From: Pseudomonas maumuensis
GTDB lineage: Bacteria > Pseudomonadota > Gammaproteobacteria > Pseudomonadales > Pseudomonadaceae
Reading direction: 5' to 3'
Assembly (NCBI RefSeq): GCF_019139675.1
Contig: NZ_CP077077.1
Coordinates: 5,694,329-5,758,328, forward strand
Length of the DNA: 64,000 nucleotides
The notes beneath the pieces are model-generated. The model was given only the letters and a program-made list of their open reading frames with translations, did no database searches and was not told the DNA's origin. The position numbers were made by a program, and so were the translations under genes. Positions 27,246 to 36,238 of this stretch are shown here, piece after piece (within the stretch, counting starts at the first letter, position 1; the number at the start of each line of letters is the position of its first letter).

Positions 27246-28424
27246 GTGGAATACCTCTCTGAAATCCTGAAGATCCTGGATGGGGCTCTAAAGGCGAATG
27301 CCAGCATGGCTTCGAACTATGCGGGCCTTCTCGCTGACAAGCTGGAGAGCGACGGCGACAAGCGCCAAGCGCGCATGATTCGCGAGCGCCTTGCGCGTGC
27401 ACCTGCAGCACTCGCCAGTGCCCAAGATGCCGCCAATGGCTTCAGCTTTTCCAACCTGCCCACCGATGGCGAAAGCCACCTGCACACCGTTGACGTCAGT
27501 CGGCCTGAGCTGGAGAAAGAGTCTCTGCTGCTCTCAAGTGCAGTGGCAGGGCGAGTCCACGAGTTCCTGGCCAACATTCGCCGGTACGATGACCTGGCCC
27601 GTGTAGGTGCTGCCATGTCCAGCCGTCTCCTGACCTATGGTCCTCCCGGTACCGGGAAAACCAGGCTAGCGCGGTATGTAGCTGCGCATCTCGAACTGCC
27701 CTTGCTGACCGTGCGCTGCGACACCTTGGTCAGTAGCTTGTTGGGTCAAACCAGCCGAAATCTGCGCCGCGTGTTCGAGTTCTCGCAACAGCAGCCGTGC
27801 GTCCTGTTCCTAGACGAGTTTGATGCCTTGGCTGGAGCGCGCGGCAACGAGCGAGATGTCGGTGAGTTGCAGCGTGTTGTCATCGCGCTGCTGCAGAACA
27901 TCGATGCGGTACCAGAGAGCACCATCATCGTGGCCGCGACGAACCACGATCAGTTGCTCGATCCGGCAATCTGGCGACGCTTCAGCTTCCGCATCCCCAT
28001 GGCAGAACCCGACCTGGACCTTCGCAAGCTCCTCTGGGAGCAGTACCTGCAGCCCTTTAACGCGGATGGGCTGGACTTGGACAACTTGGCGAAGATCTCG
28101 AAAGGCATCACAGGAGCCAACATCGAGCAGGTGTGCTTGGACACGAAACGCGCGGTGGTACTCTCCAATGCAACCGCGATTGATGAAGACCAACTTTTGC
28201 GGCGACTCGGTTTGAATCTTGCGCTGACTGCTGGCCGAGTGCTATCTACTGTTGAATCTGAAATACGGTGGCTGAATGGATGGGCGCCCAGGTACTTCTC
28301 CCTGAGAACATTGGGAAGACTGTACGACCTGTCGACAAGGCAAATAACAAAGATCCTCAAGGAGGAGATCGACAGTGGCAGGCAAGAAGTTACCGCAACG
28401 GGAGTCGCTGAATGCGAGGGTTGA
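27246..28424 (+). CDS. ietA: AAA ATPase of an IetAS-type defence pair
   Basis: A 392-aa AAA+ ATPase of the FtsH/Cdc48-like class: Walker A GPPGTGKT at residues 132-139, Walker B LFLDEFDAL at 187-195, then sensor 1 AATNHDQLLDPAIWRRF. An N-terminal helical region precedes the ATPase. The gene starts with GTG. A subtilase gene overlaps its 3' end. This ATPase-plus-subtilase pairing is that of the IetAS antiphage system described in a 2020 screen. The ATPase probably remodels or delivers targets to the protease. Confidence 0.8.
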   Translation: MEYLSEILKILDGALKANASMASNYAGLLADKLESDGDKRQARMIRERLARAPAALASAQDAANGFSFSNLPTDGESHLHTVDVSRPELEKESLLLSSAVAGRVHEFLANIRRYDDLARVGAAMSSRLLTYGPPGTGKTRLARYVAAHLELPLLTVRCDTLVSSLLGQTSRNLRRVFEFSQQQPCVLFLDEFDALAGARGNERDVGELQRVVIALLQNIDAVPESTIIVAATNHDQLLDPAIWRRFSFRIPMAEPDLDLRKLLWEQYLQPFNADGLDLDNLAKISKGITGANIEQVCLDTKRAVVLSNATAIDEDQLLRRLGLNLALTAGRVLSTVESEIRWLNGWAPRYFSLRTLGRLYDLSTRQITKILKEEIDSGRQEVTATGVAECEG

Positions 28425-30648
28425 AAACCCGTTTATCCACATCCCTTTTCAGTCGAAGGACTTGTCGTCGATCGAGCGCAATGGCGGCGGCGGTGGCAAA
28501 GAACTCACCGTCGTAGACACAGCGTACCGGGCTGCTCTTTCCAAGACGCTGATCGAGGCAAGCCAAGCCCTGTCGCACGAGCGAATGCTCCATCCCCAAG
28601 CTTTCACCCACCTGGTGCTCAAGCTGCGCGAAACCGGAATTGCCAAAAGTCATCGCCCCATCACGCTAGCGGAAGAAGCCAACCTTGAGCCGGCCGGTCA
28701 CTCCAGAATTGACGAGATGTTGGTGGGGGCCTCCGCCAGCAGCTTGAACACGTTCAACAACGTAATTTTGCAGCGCAACACCGGGAAAATTCGCTGCAAC
28801 TTGAGTGCGATAGAATCGATCCAGCCGTGGGACCGTCGGCGCCGAAATCCCCAAGGCACGGACCGCCTGCTGGATCACGGTCGGGCGGTGATGCGGCTGT
28901 TCCAGTATCAGCACGCGAGTTTCAACAAGCTCAACTACGAGACGGTGCTGGCCACCTTAAAGTCTCTGTCACTGCCCTTCATCGAAATCCAGTTGGGGCG
29001 CGGCCTCCCGATCATCGGTATCCAAGACCTGGATGGGATCAAAGACGATGGCCTTGATCAGCTCTTGGACTTTCCCGGCATCCGAACAATCTACGCAGAA
29101 CCTGTGTATCGCCCACGCAACTCGGTGGTAGTTCCACAGAGTGGCACGAGTGCCGAGCAAGCAGCAGCCCAAGCGGTGACTTTACCAACGGTTGCGGTGT
29201 TCGACACCGGGGTGAGCAGAGAAGCCTCGCCCATCGCCCACTTCGTGAAGTCTCAGGACGTCTACGTCCTGCCTCCCGACACCAACTACGAACACGGAAC
29301 GGCAGTAGCGTCACTGGTTGCAGCCGGCGCGTTTTACAACGACAAGCATGCCTGGATTCCCACAACACCAGCATTCATCCACGACGTCTGCGCCCTCGAA
29401 GTGACAGGTTCGCCCATGAGCGACCTGGAATTGAGGCTGCGTGAGGCTGTGCGCCGCCGGCCGGACGTGAAGATCTGGAACCTTTCCGTCGGGGGTGACC
29501 CGTGCGATGAGAGTGTCTTTAGTGATCTGTCGATGACACTCGACGAGCTAAGTGAAAAATACCAAGTGCTTTTCGTGGTCGCCGCAGGAAATTACAACGA
29601 TCTGCCGCGCCGTAACTGGCCGACACCTGCTTCGCTCACCGACCGTATTTCAACCCCTGGCGAGTCAGTTCTCTCGCTTACGGTAGCTTCGGTTTCCCAC
29701 ATTGACGCAGCTGACGCCCTCACTGCCGCAGGGCATCCAGCTCCGTATTCTCGATGCGGACCGGGACCAGTGTTCACGCCGAAGCCCGATCTCACGCATG
29801 TGGGAGGTGGTGTCCATGCGCCCTGGGCCGCTGGCTTGTCCAGTCTCAAGGTTCTGGCCCCCAAGGGGCATCTCTACCATTCGTTCGGTACTAGTTACGC
29901 CGCGCCGCTGGCCTCCTGTATGGCCGCCCATGCTTGGCAGTCGCTAGCAGGCGGCCCCAACCATAGCCCCTCGCCGGCGTTGGTCAAGGCAGTGATGATT
30001 CATGCGGCGCAGCTGGCCTCGCCCGAATATGACGCCTACCAGCGAAGATTCTTTGGAGCAGGACGTCCTGATGATGTGTTGAGGGCTCTGTACGACTCTG
30101 ACGACAGCTTCACCTTGGTGTTCCAAGCCAACTTGGTGCCTGGAAATATGCGCTGGCGGAAGACGCCATATCCGATGCCAGATGTACTGATGCAGGACGG
30201 GAAGTTCCGCGGCGAAATCATCATGACGGCTGTGTATGCGCCACCCCTGGATTCGAACGCAGGCAGCGAGTACGTGCGCGCAAACGTAGAGCTGAGTTTT
30301 GGCCTCATCGAAGGCAACACCATCACAGGCAAGGTCCCGATGGAGAGCGACGAAGGTCAGAGCGGGTACGAGATCGCCCAGATCGCCAACGGCAGTAAGT
30401 GGTCGCCGGTCAAGGTCCATCGCAAAGCTTTCCCGCGCGGGATAAGCGGCACCAACTGGGGCGTGCAAGCCACCGCACTGCTCAGGGCTTACGAACCCGA
30501 CCTTACCGAACCGTTGCCAGTCCACATCATCGTCACCGTTCGGTCGCTGGATGGCGACACTCTGGTACGGGCAGCGGGCATGCGCGCACTTGCGCAACGA
30601 AACTGGGTGCAAACACCACTACCTGTGCATGTACCTATCCGTGTTTGA
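28375..30648 (+). CDS. ietS: subtilase (S8 serine protease) of an IetAS-type defence pair
   Basis: A 757-aa cytoplasmic-looking subtilase with no signal peptide. The triad is Asp277 (VAVFDTGV), His307 (EHGTAVA) and Ser507 (FGTSYAAP), with Asn406 in VVAAGN. About 250 N-terminal residues and 240 C-terminal residues flank the peptidase. The GTG start at 28375 has AAGGAGGAG 7 bases upstream, inside the end of ietA, giving a 50-base overlap. The protease is the likely effector of IetAS, triggered during phage infection; its substrate is not known from this sequence. Confidence 0.8.
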   Translation: MAGKKLPQRESLNARVENPFIHIPFQSKDLSSIERNGGGGGKELTVVDTAYRAALSKTLIEASQALSHERMLHPQAFTHLVLKLRETGIAKSHRPITLAEEANLEPAGHSRIDEMLVGASASSLNTFNNVILQRNTGKIRCNLSAIESIQPWDRRRRNPQGTDRLLDHGRAVMRLFQYQHASFNKLNYETVLATLKSLSLPFIEIQLGRGLPIIGIQDLDGIKDDGLDQLLDFPGIRTIYAEPVYRPRNSVVVPQSGTSAEQAAAQAVTLPTVAVFDTGVSREASPIAHFVKSQDVYVLPPDTNYEHGTAVASLVAAGAFYNDKHAWIPTTPAFIHDVCALEVTGSPMSDLELRLREAVRRRPDVKIWNLSVGGDPCDESVFSDLSMTLDELSEKYQVLFVVAAGNYNDLPRRNWPTPASLTDRISTPGESVLSLTVASVSHIDAADALTAAGHPAPYSRCGPGPVFTPKPDLTHVGGGVHAPWAAGLSSLKVLAPKGHLYHSFGTSYAAPLASCMAAHAWQSLAGGPNHSPSPALVKAVMIHAAQLASPEYDAYQRRFFGAGRPDDVLRALYDSDDSFTLVFQANLVPGNMRWRKTPYPMPDVLMQDGKFRGEIIMTAVYAPPLDSNAGSEYVRANVELSFGLIEGNTITGKVPMESDEGQSGYEIAQIANGSKWSPVKVHRKAFPRGISGTNWGVQATALLRAYEPDLTEPLPVHIIVTVRSLDGDTLVRAAGMRALAQRNWVQTPLPVHVPIRV

Positions 30649-30682
30649 GGAGGGGTAGTCAGCTAAGGGGATACCCCCGAGT

Positions 30683-30736
30683 CAGTTGCTGACGTACGAG
30701 ACGAGCGATTCGTCGGGTTGGGATTTGGAGAGGCAT
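30683..30736 (-). pseudogene. fragment of a tniQ gene start
   Basis: From an ATG at 30736 the leftward sequence reads MPLQIP, then after one extra base PDESLVSYVSN and a stop. The intact TniQ at 43030 begins MPLPIQPDESLASYVRRN. The match in both protein and DNA shows a decayed second tniQ start. Confidence 0.6.
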
Positions 30737-30839
30737 GGATGAGCGCCGACACAGCGAGGAGCTCATCCAGATCTGGGACGACTCCCGTAGGCCGACCTGT
30801 AGCTACTACACACGCTCATTAAAGTTTATTCGAAATGTC

Positions 30840-31001
30840 CTAGCGTCGCCGGCGGTGCCCACCCAGCTCAATCCAGACCGGTGCATGATCGCTGGCCTTG
30901 GCTTCATTGCGCACCCAGGCATCCACGCCTGCGCGCTTCAGGTAAGGCGCCGGGTCCGGGTTAAGCAGCAGGTCCGGCGGCGCCCATGGCCCACATTGCA
31001 T
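30840..31001 (-). pseudogene. C-terminal fragment of an exonuclease III-like gene
   Basis: Read leftward: PPDLLLNPDPAPYLKRAGVD, then AWVRNEAKASDHAPVWIEL and a stop. The SDHAPVWIEL ending is that of exodeoxyribonuclease III (Asp-His catalytic pair) in Pseudomonas. The upstream 200 residues are missing. It is GC-rich and chromosomal in style, so it was picked up from a host gene. Confidence 0.5.
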
Positions 31002-31066
31002 TCTTCAAAGCTTCAGAACCGCAACTCCAGTAGATCCCACAATAATTTCAGATCGTAGAGACTGAT

Positions 31067-32692
31067 TTACCAAGTGAGTTGTATCGCGCTTGTTCCATTT
31101 CTGCCAATGAACTGAGATGGTGCGCCCTGCTTTACCTCCCCTCCCTTGTTCAAGCGAAGAGTTGATGTCATCAACACACAAGCTTTGATCGCACGAGTGA
31201 TCCCTACGTAGTGTAGATTTAGGCATTGAATTTCATCCTGGAACATAACCTGGTATACCCCAGGCTTATAAGTACGCGTCGGGATGACATGATCGTAAAG
31301 ATCCGCATGAAAAACCAAGTCGAATTCCAAGCCTTTGGCTTTGTGCAGCGTCATGATCTGAATGGCTGCATCATCGGATTGTTGAAACCATCGGAGTTTG
31401 CTGGCATCCCCACAAATAGCCTCAAGCTCCATGACACCATCCGCTGATGGCTGATACCCCAACAGGCATGTGGCAGCATGCACTACGGTCTGAACAAGGT
31501 GGCACTCAAGACAAGACCTACAACTCAGTATTGCTCTACGAACTGCACGCCGTTCGTGGGTGGCTAGCTTGGGAAAATTCGCTCGATCAATCAACGCTTC
31601 GGCGGTCATCTGAGGGTCGTAACGCAGCCGCAATAAGTCCGAGAAAAGGCTTGTCTCAGCAGCCAGTGCAGTCTTGAAAGGGCTATCCTCGATGAGGCGG
31701 TGCGTGAGCTCTAGATTGTCAGCAATCAAGCGCGCTGAGTGCTGATGCCGACACAAAATTGCGACCTTGTCCGCCGAAGCAACCTGGTAGTGCTGCATGA
31801 GGTGGGGAATAGCAGTTCTCAACCAAATCCCAATCGCGCGTTGATCACCTACAACTGTCTTAATAAACACCCGCTTATCATCTGTCAGAGCGATAGGGTG
31901 GTTCGCATCTAACAATCGAAGTGCGAAATCGTTAATCGAGGGGTGGCTGCGAAAATTTGTGGTAATGGCAAAAGGAGCAAAGCCACTGCCGTCAGCCGTT
32001 AGCTCAAGCAGGTAACGAGGGTCCTTATACGCGAACCTATAGATCGACTGATCGCTATCGCCGACCGCAACAGCCATTAACCCCAAAGCCTTGAGCCTCA
32101 AAAACAACTGATGCTGGAAATGTCCGCTGTCCTGATATTCGTCGATGTACACCGCGCGATACCGCGCGGTGAGATATTTCTGGCAAGCCGGTGACTGTTC
32201 GACTATGTAGCGGGCCAGCATGCCCACAGCTTCAAGCGGGACGAACCCCTGCGCCAGTGCCTCATATAGGAAAGGCAGAAAATCATCGGTGTTGGCAACG
32301 GTCGCATCATGGACAGGAATCGCCGGCAGCATTCGCGTCACCGCTTCAGGCAGTTCCCGGAGCTTTGCCGTCTGTACGTTTGTGGCGACAGGCATCAACT
32401 GCCGCGCGAACGGAAAGACGACCTCGCGCAGACAGAAGTCATCGATCGTGCCAAAAAAAGAGCTTTTCACATCAAATGCGTCGGCTTTGCAGCGGCGCTC
32501 CAGCTCATCGCTTGCTTTATTCGTGAACGAAATGGCGATGATGCCTTGATAGGGACGCAGCTCGGCTACGAGGCAACGCACCTTGCGGGAAAGCACACTG
32601 GTTTTACCACTGCCAGGACGTGCCACGACAACCATGTCGCCCACAAACTCAATGGCCTGCTCTTGTTCCGGGCTGGGCTTGAAGATAGTCAT
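31067..32692 (-). CDS. gajB: Gabija UvrD/Rep-like helicase GajB
   Basis: A 541-aa superfamily 1 helicase: Walker A ARPGSGKTS near residue 25-32, motif II VYIDEYQDS near 181-189, GDSDQSIYRF, and near the C-terminus MTLHKAKGLEFDLVF and YVGITRA. The gene follows gajA with a TGATG overlap (a GTG one codon earlier would overlap by 4). In Gabija, GajB senses nucleotide depletion or DNA ends and works with GajA to degrade phage DNA. The C-terminus adjoins the exonuclease III fragment. Confidence 0.88.
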   Translation of the reverse strand: MTIFKPSPEQEQAIEFVGDMVVVARPGSGKTSVLSRKVRCLVAELRPYQGIIAISFTNKASDELERRCKADAFDVKSSFFGTIDDFCLREVVFPFARQLMPVATNVQTAKLRELPEAVTRMLPAIPVHDATVANTDDFLPFLYEALAQGFVPLEAVGMLARYIVEQSPACQKYLTARYRAVYIDEYQDSGHFQHQLFLRLKALGLMAVAVGDSDQSIYRFAYKDPRYLLELTADGSGFAPFAITTNFRSHPSINDFALRLLDANHPIALTDDKRVFIKTVVGDQRAIGIWLRTAIPHLMQHYQVASADKVAILCRHQHSARLIADNLELTHRLIEDSPFKTALAAETSLFSDLLRLRYDPQMTAEALIDRANFPKLATHERRAVRRAILSCRSCLECHLVQTVVHAATCLLGYQPSADGVMELEAICGDASKLRWFQQSDDAAIQIMTLHKAKGLEFDLVFHADLYDHVIPTRTYKPGVYQVMFQDEIQCLNLHYVGITRAIKACVLMTSTLRLNKGGEVKQGAPSQFIGRNGTSAIQLTW

Positions 32693-34413
32693 CACCAGGC
32701 CTGCTCTGCAGCGTTGAGGCAGTACATCAGCGGCTTCAACAAATCCCCCTGAACTGGTGCGATGAGCTGATCCCCGCAGTGTTCAAGAAACTCCTGCATG
32801 CGGATAGCCTTCTTGCCCTGTAGGTAATTAACAGCTTGAGCCAGGGTACCGCCTTTAAATCCTACCATTAGCGCAGGTAGCTCAACGGCGATGTCGTTCT
32901 CTAGATCGACTTTCGAGAGATAAATACCAAAAGTGGCGACAGCAGCACTCACCGCCTGCCAATTGCCATCAGCTAAGCAGGCGGCATGGTCATATGGCAC
33001 TGGTCGGTGAGGCTGAGAAGGCATCCCCGCTAACGAAAGAGCACGATTGATACCCGCCACATGACGATAAACAACCTGCGCTCCCTGAGGACCTAGCCAG
33101 ATATTGGAGATGTCATTGTCGGTTCGCATGGCCCATGGGATTTCCAAGGCGTCCAACACACGTTTGTAGACTTGGAACGCCACGCCATCGACAGACAAAA
33201 GCGATATGTTACGGTGATCGAGATCGATCTGATGAGCTCGTGCCAGTGCGGAGTAAAACAGCATTTCAGACGGCCCCTCGACCAGCATGACCGCCGAGGC
33301 AAAAAATGCCTCCGCCGGAAGTATACTGATTCGGTAGCCAAGCCCCGTCCAGGCATCGTCAATGCAGGCGGAGCAGCCCTTACTAGCAGCTCGGGACGCG
33401 CCGTTGTCCCGTAGCAGCCGGACAATAGAGTCGGGCCGATAGCTTGCCGCGATTTGTGAAGAGTGCGAGGTGACAATGGTCTGACCGGGAAGCGCACTGA
33501 TGAGATAGCTCGCCAATTTACGCTGCTGATGAGGATGCAGATGCGCTTCAGGCTCTTCAACGCAATAGATCACTACCTCGCTATTTTGATCGTGCTCAAG
33601 CACGCTTTTGGCTTTCCACAAGGCGAGCAAAATCTGGTTATTACGACCGTCGCCACCGAGCATCACCCGCGAACCGTTGGTGCTTGCCCCCAACTCCAGC
33701 TGTTCGATGAATTGTTCGATGCCGATCGCCCCGGTATCTAGAGATACGTTGTACCCAGCATGATGGTGGGAGAGCGCCTTCAATTCATCGTTAAGGTCTT
33801 TCGTCGCCTCCGCGACGTAGTGCAGGCTCCTAACTCCATCGTTTACAGACTTCAGTAGCTCGCTTAGCGCCTGCAATTGCTTGGTGTCGGCCTCTGTCTC
33901 TGGCTGGCCGCGGGCGGCCTGGGCGAGGCGCAGCAAATGTCGTTTTTCCGAGCGGATGTATCGCACAAGGTCGCGCTGAGAATGGATGTACTTCAGATGC
34001 AGGTACTTCAGATAAAAGCGGCTGGGAATAACTTCCAAGGCATCAGCATCATGACCGGCAGCGATCTCATAGCGGTAATCTTGACTGTATCCTCGAAACT
34101 CAAGGAAGAAACATCCATTGGCACTTACATGCCCTTTGAGCTGAGAGAGCACTGCATCTTGAGTCACTTCGGAAAAGGCAATTCGGATAGAAAACGAGTC
34201 AGCCTGCGTGCCATCTTGAGCGCAATGGAAGTCATGCGTCGACGGTTCGATGTCGGCGTCCGACAAGCTCTTGTCCAGCAGAAGCCGCAACGCGTGGATC
34301 ATGTTCGTTTTGCCGACGTCGTTGCTTCCAATCACCAAGCTGTTTTTGGTCAGATTGATGTGAGCGTCAGCAAAGTTTCGGTACCGCTTCAGTTCGACGT
34401 AATCAATTTTCAT
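32692..34413 (-). CDS. gajA: Gabija OLD-family ATPase/endonuclease GajA
   Basis: A 573-aa OLD-like protein. The ATPase has Walker A GSNDVGKT (29-36), Walker B CVEEPEAHLHP (284-294) and TSHSSQ. A TOPRIM nuclease domain follows with E379 in MLVEGPSE, D409 in LSVDG, and D432/D434 in RTDND. This is the sensor-nuclease of the Gabija antiphage system. It is paired and overlapping with the helicase gene gajB, the diagnostic arrangement. No strong ribosome site is seen before the ATG. Confidence 0.9.
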   Translation of the reverse strand: MKIDYVELKRYRNFADAHINLTKNSLVIGSNDVGKTNMIHALRLLLDKSLSDADIEPSTHDFHCAQDGTQADSFSIRIAFSEVTQDAVLSQLKGHVSANGCFFLEFRGYSQDYRYEIAAGHDADALEVIPSRFYLKYLHLKYIHSQRDLVRYIRSEKRHLLRLAQAARGQPETEADTKQLQALSELLKSVNDGVRSLHYVAEATKDLNDELKALSHHHAGYNVSLDTGAIGIEQFIEQLELGASTNGSRVMLGGDGRNNQILLALWKAKSVLEHDQNSEVVIYCVEEPEAHLHPHQQRKLASYLISALPGQTIVTSHSSQIAASYRPDSIVRLLRDNGASRAASKGCSACIDDAWTGLGYRISILPAEAFFASAVMLVEGPSEMLFYSALARAHQIDLDHRNISLLSVDGVAFQVYKRVLDALEIPWAMRTDNDISNIWLGPQGAQVVYRHVAGINRALSLAGMPSQPHRPVPYDHAACLADGNWQAVSAAVATFGIYLSKVDLENDIAVELPALMVGFKGGTLAQAVNYLQGKKAIRMQEFLEHCGDQLIAPVQGDLLKPLMYCLNAAEQAW

Positions 34414-34894
34414 AAGTGCCGGAGAGCTTCCTGCTACCGTTGCTATGGGGCTGCCAGCGACGGAATCTTGTTATTTGGATGGCCACTATCTGCGGCATGT
34501 AGTTCGCGAAATCATGCTAGCCTGCGATGTATCAAAGAGCCAGCTGTGTCTACCCAAAAAGCACCCGCCATTTTGGCCAGCTCCGCTCCCGCAGCGAGCA
34601 AGCGGTTGCCTTTCTCAGACGCACGAGAGATTACCCTCTAGGCCCGTACAGCGGCTTAATCGCCTGAAGGGCGAGTCTTGACCACTCTGCCAGCCCTCTA
34701 ATCAAAGGTTAGGGATGATGAGTACCCAATTGGGAAAGGTGATCATCTTATCCAGCATCGACATGGTGCCTTCGATTGCGTCTGTACCGCCCCAGATTTC
34801 CTATGCACACCAGACCAACTTTCGGGGACCGGTGGCGTGCAGGAAATCTTGAGCGATTCACAGTCTCGCCTGGTAAGCACTTGCTCCGTAAGAA
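34414..34894. other. gap between gajA and tnsC
   Basis: About 480 bases separate cargo and transposition genes. The leftward frame around 34720-34810 (GTDAIEGTMSMLDKMITFPN) looks coding-like but is short and unplaced, so I report it only as possible debris. No clear terminator is seen. Confidence 0.35.
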
Positions 34895-36238
34895 TCAGGT
34901 CGGCTTCTTGGGCGTGCCGGACTGAGTTACGAGGTCGAGACGATCGAAGAAGGCCTTGGCTTCATCGTCTTTGCTGAGCGCCTTCGCCGCCGGCCGCCGA
35001 GAAGGCTTTTTCACAACGATCTCAGCAGCCTCCTCAAGATGCTTCTTCGCTGACCGTTCAGACTCAGTCAACGAAGAGTCGAACACCTTCGCGATTACAC
35101 GCTGTTCCCTTTCTGCCCTAGCGAACTCCAAGACGTTGGTCCTGTAGGCGGCCGGAAGCTCGAAGGGGCATTTCAAATCAAGCCGTAGCTTAGACTGCCG
35201 ACTCCCCAGCGCCTGAGTCTGAAGTTCCTCTACCTCGCGAGCGTTGCTTGTGTACGCTGCAGAGCGATAAGCGCTGCAGAGGTCCCGAAGCTCAATCCAA
35301 TGCCGACGGTCGTTGCGACACTCGATGTAGGCCTGCTTCAACAGCTGAACCGCCAATCGCTTGATACCGAAGGTGCAGCGATAGAGCTCCGCTGCAAAAT
35401 CAGCCGAACCAGGGCGTACGGCGTCGCCACTGACTCTCACGCATTCATCGACATAATCAGTCCAATCTTTGCTCCCTGGCAGGTCTGGAAGCATGATCAG
35501 GGGTTGGGATAACAATCGTTGTTTGTCCTCGCTGTTCCGACCGAAGAGTTTATGGGCGAGGCTGTAATTACACACATAGACCGCAGGCGGGCCGATGGAT
35601 GCCAAAGTGAGAAGAATATCAGTAATCTTCGCCACTCCTAAACCTGTATTGATAAATTGCGTTTCGTCCAGCAAAACCAGTGAAACACCGTCTCTAATGG
35701 CCCGCCTGCGAGCCTCTTCTAGAAATTTTCTCTGATTTCCACTCAAAATTTTCGCATCAGGAAAAATAAATTCCGACAATAAACTTTTACCACTTATTTT
35801 TTCTCTCGCACTTGCGCACCAATAAGAAACCAGCGTTACCTGTCCCGCGAAATGATCTGAATAAAACTCAACTGGCTCAGGCATTACTTTGCATAGTGCC
35901 CTCAGCAGGCAACTTTTGCCAACCCCAGCTAGACCGGTAAGGCAGACAGGCGTGACCTCAACTTGGATGGGAGTATAAATTCTGGATCTATTCTCAACTT
36001 CGCCGCTAAAAATCTCGGCAAAATGCAGACGCGCCCGACCTACCATCTCACCTATAAACTTAAGCGAAAACTGATTGGGCAGATAAATACGATTCCACGC
36101 ATCGGCTAGTATCTCCGCGCCAATGGCAGGCTGTATATCTTTCGACAGAGAAACAGGTTCTGGTCTTACTGTTACGATCCTTCGGATGCATTCGACGTCC
36201 AAATTATTACCGAAGCGCTTTTCGATGACGTCGTTCAT
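34895..36238 (-). CDS. tnsC: TnsC-like AAA ATPase regulator of transposition
   Basis: A 447-aa AAA+ ATPase that bridges the target selector (TnsD/TniQ) and the TnsAB transposase. Walker A GLAGVGKS lies at 102-109, Walker B LVLLDETQF at 187-195. It is shorter than Tn7 TnsC (555 aa). Its start overlaps the tnsB stop by 4 bases. A lysine-rich tail (KKPSRRPAAKALSK) fits a region that contacts TnsA/TnsB. Confidence 0.88.
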   Translation of the reverse strand: MNDVIEKRFGNNLDVECIRRIVTVRPEPVSLSKDIQPAIGAEILADAWNRIYLPNQFSLKFIGEMVGRARLHFAEIFSGEVENRSRIYTPIQVEVTPVCLTGLAGVGKSCLLRALCKVMPEPVEFYSDHFAGQVTLVSYWCASAREKISGKSLLSEFIFPDAKILSGNQRKFLEEARRRAIRDGVSLVLLDETQFINTGLGVAKITDILLTLASIGPPAVYVCNYSLAHKLFGRNSEDKQRLLSQPLIMLPDLPGSKDWTDYVDECVRVSGDAVRPGSADFAAELYRCTFGIKRLAVQLLKQAYIECRNDRRHWIELRDLCSAYRSAAYTSNAREVEELQTQALGSRQSKLRLDLKCPFELPAAYRTNVLEFARAEREQRVIAKVFDSSLTESERSAKKHLEEAAEIVVKKPSRRPAAKALSKDDEAKAFFDRLDLVTQSGTPKKPT

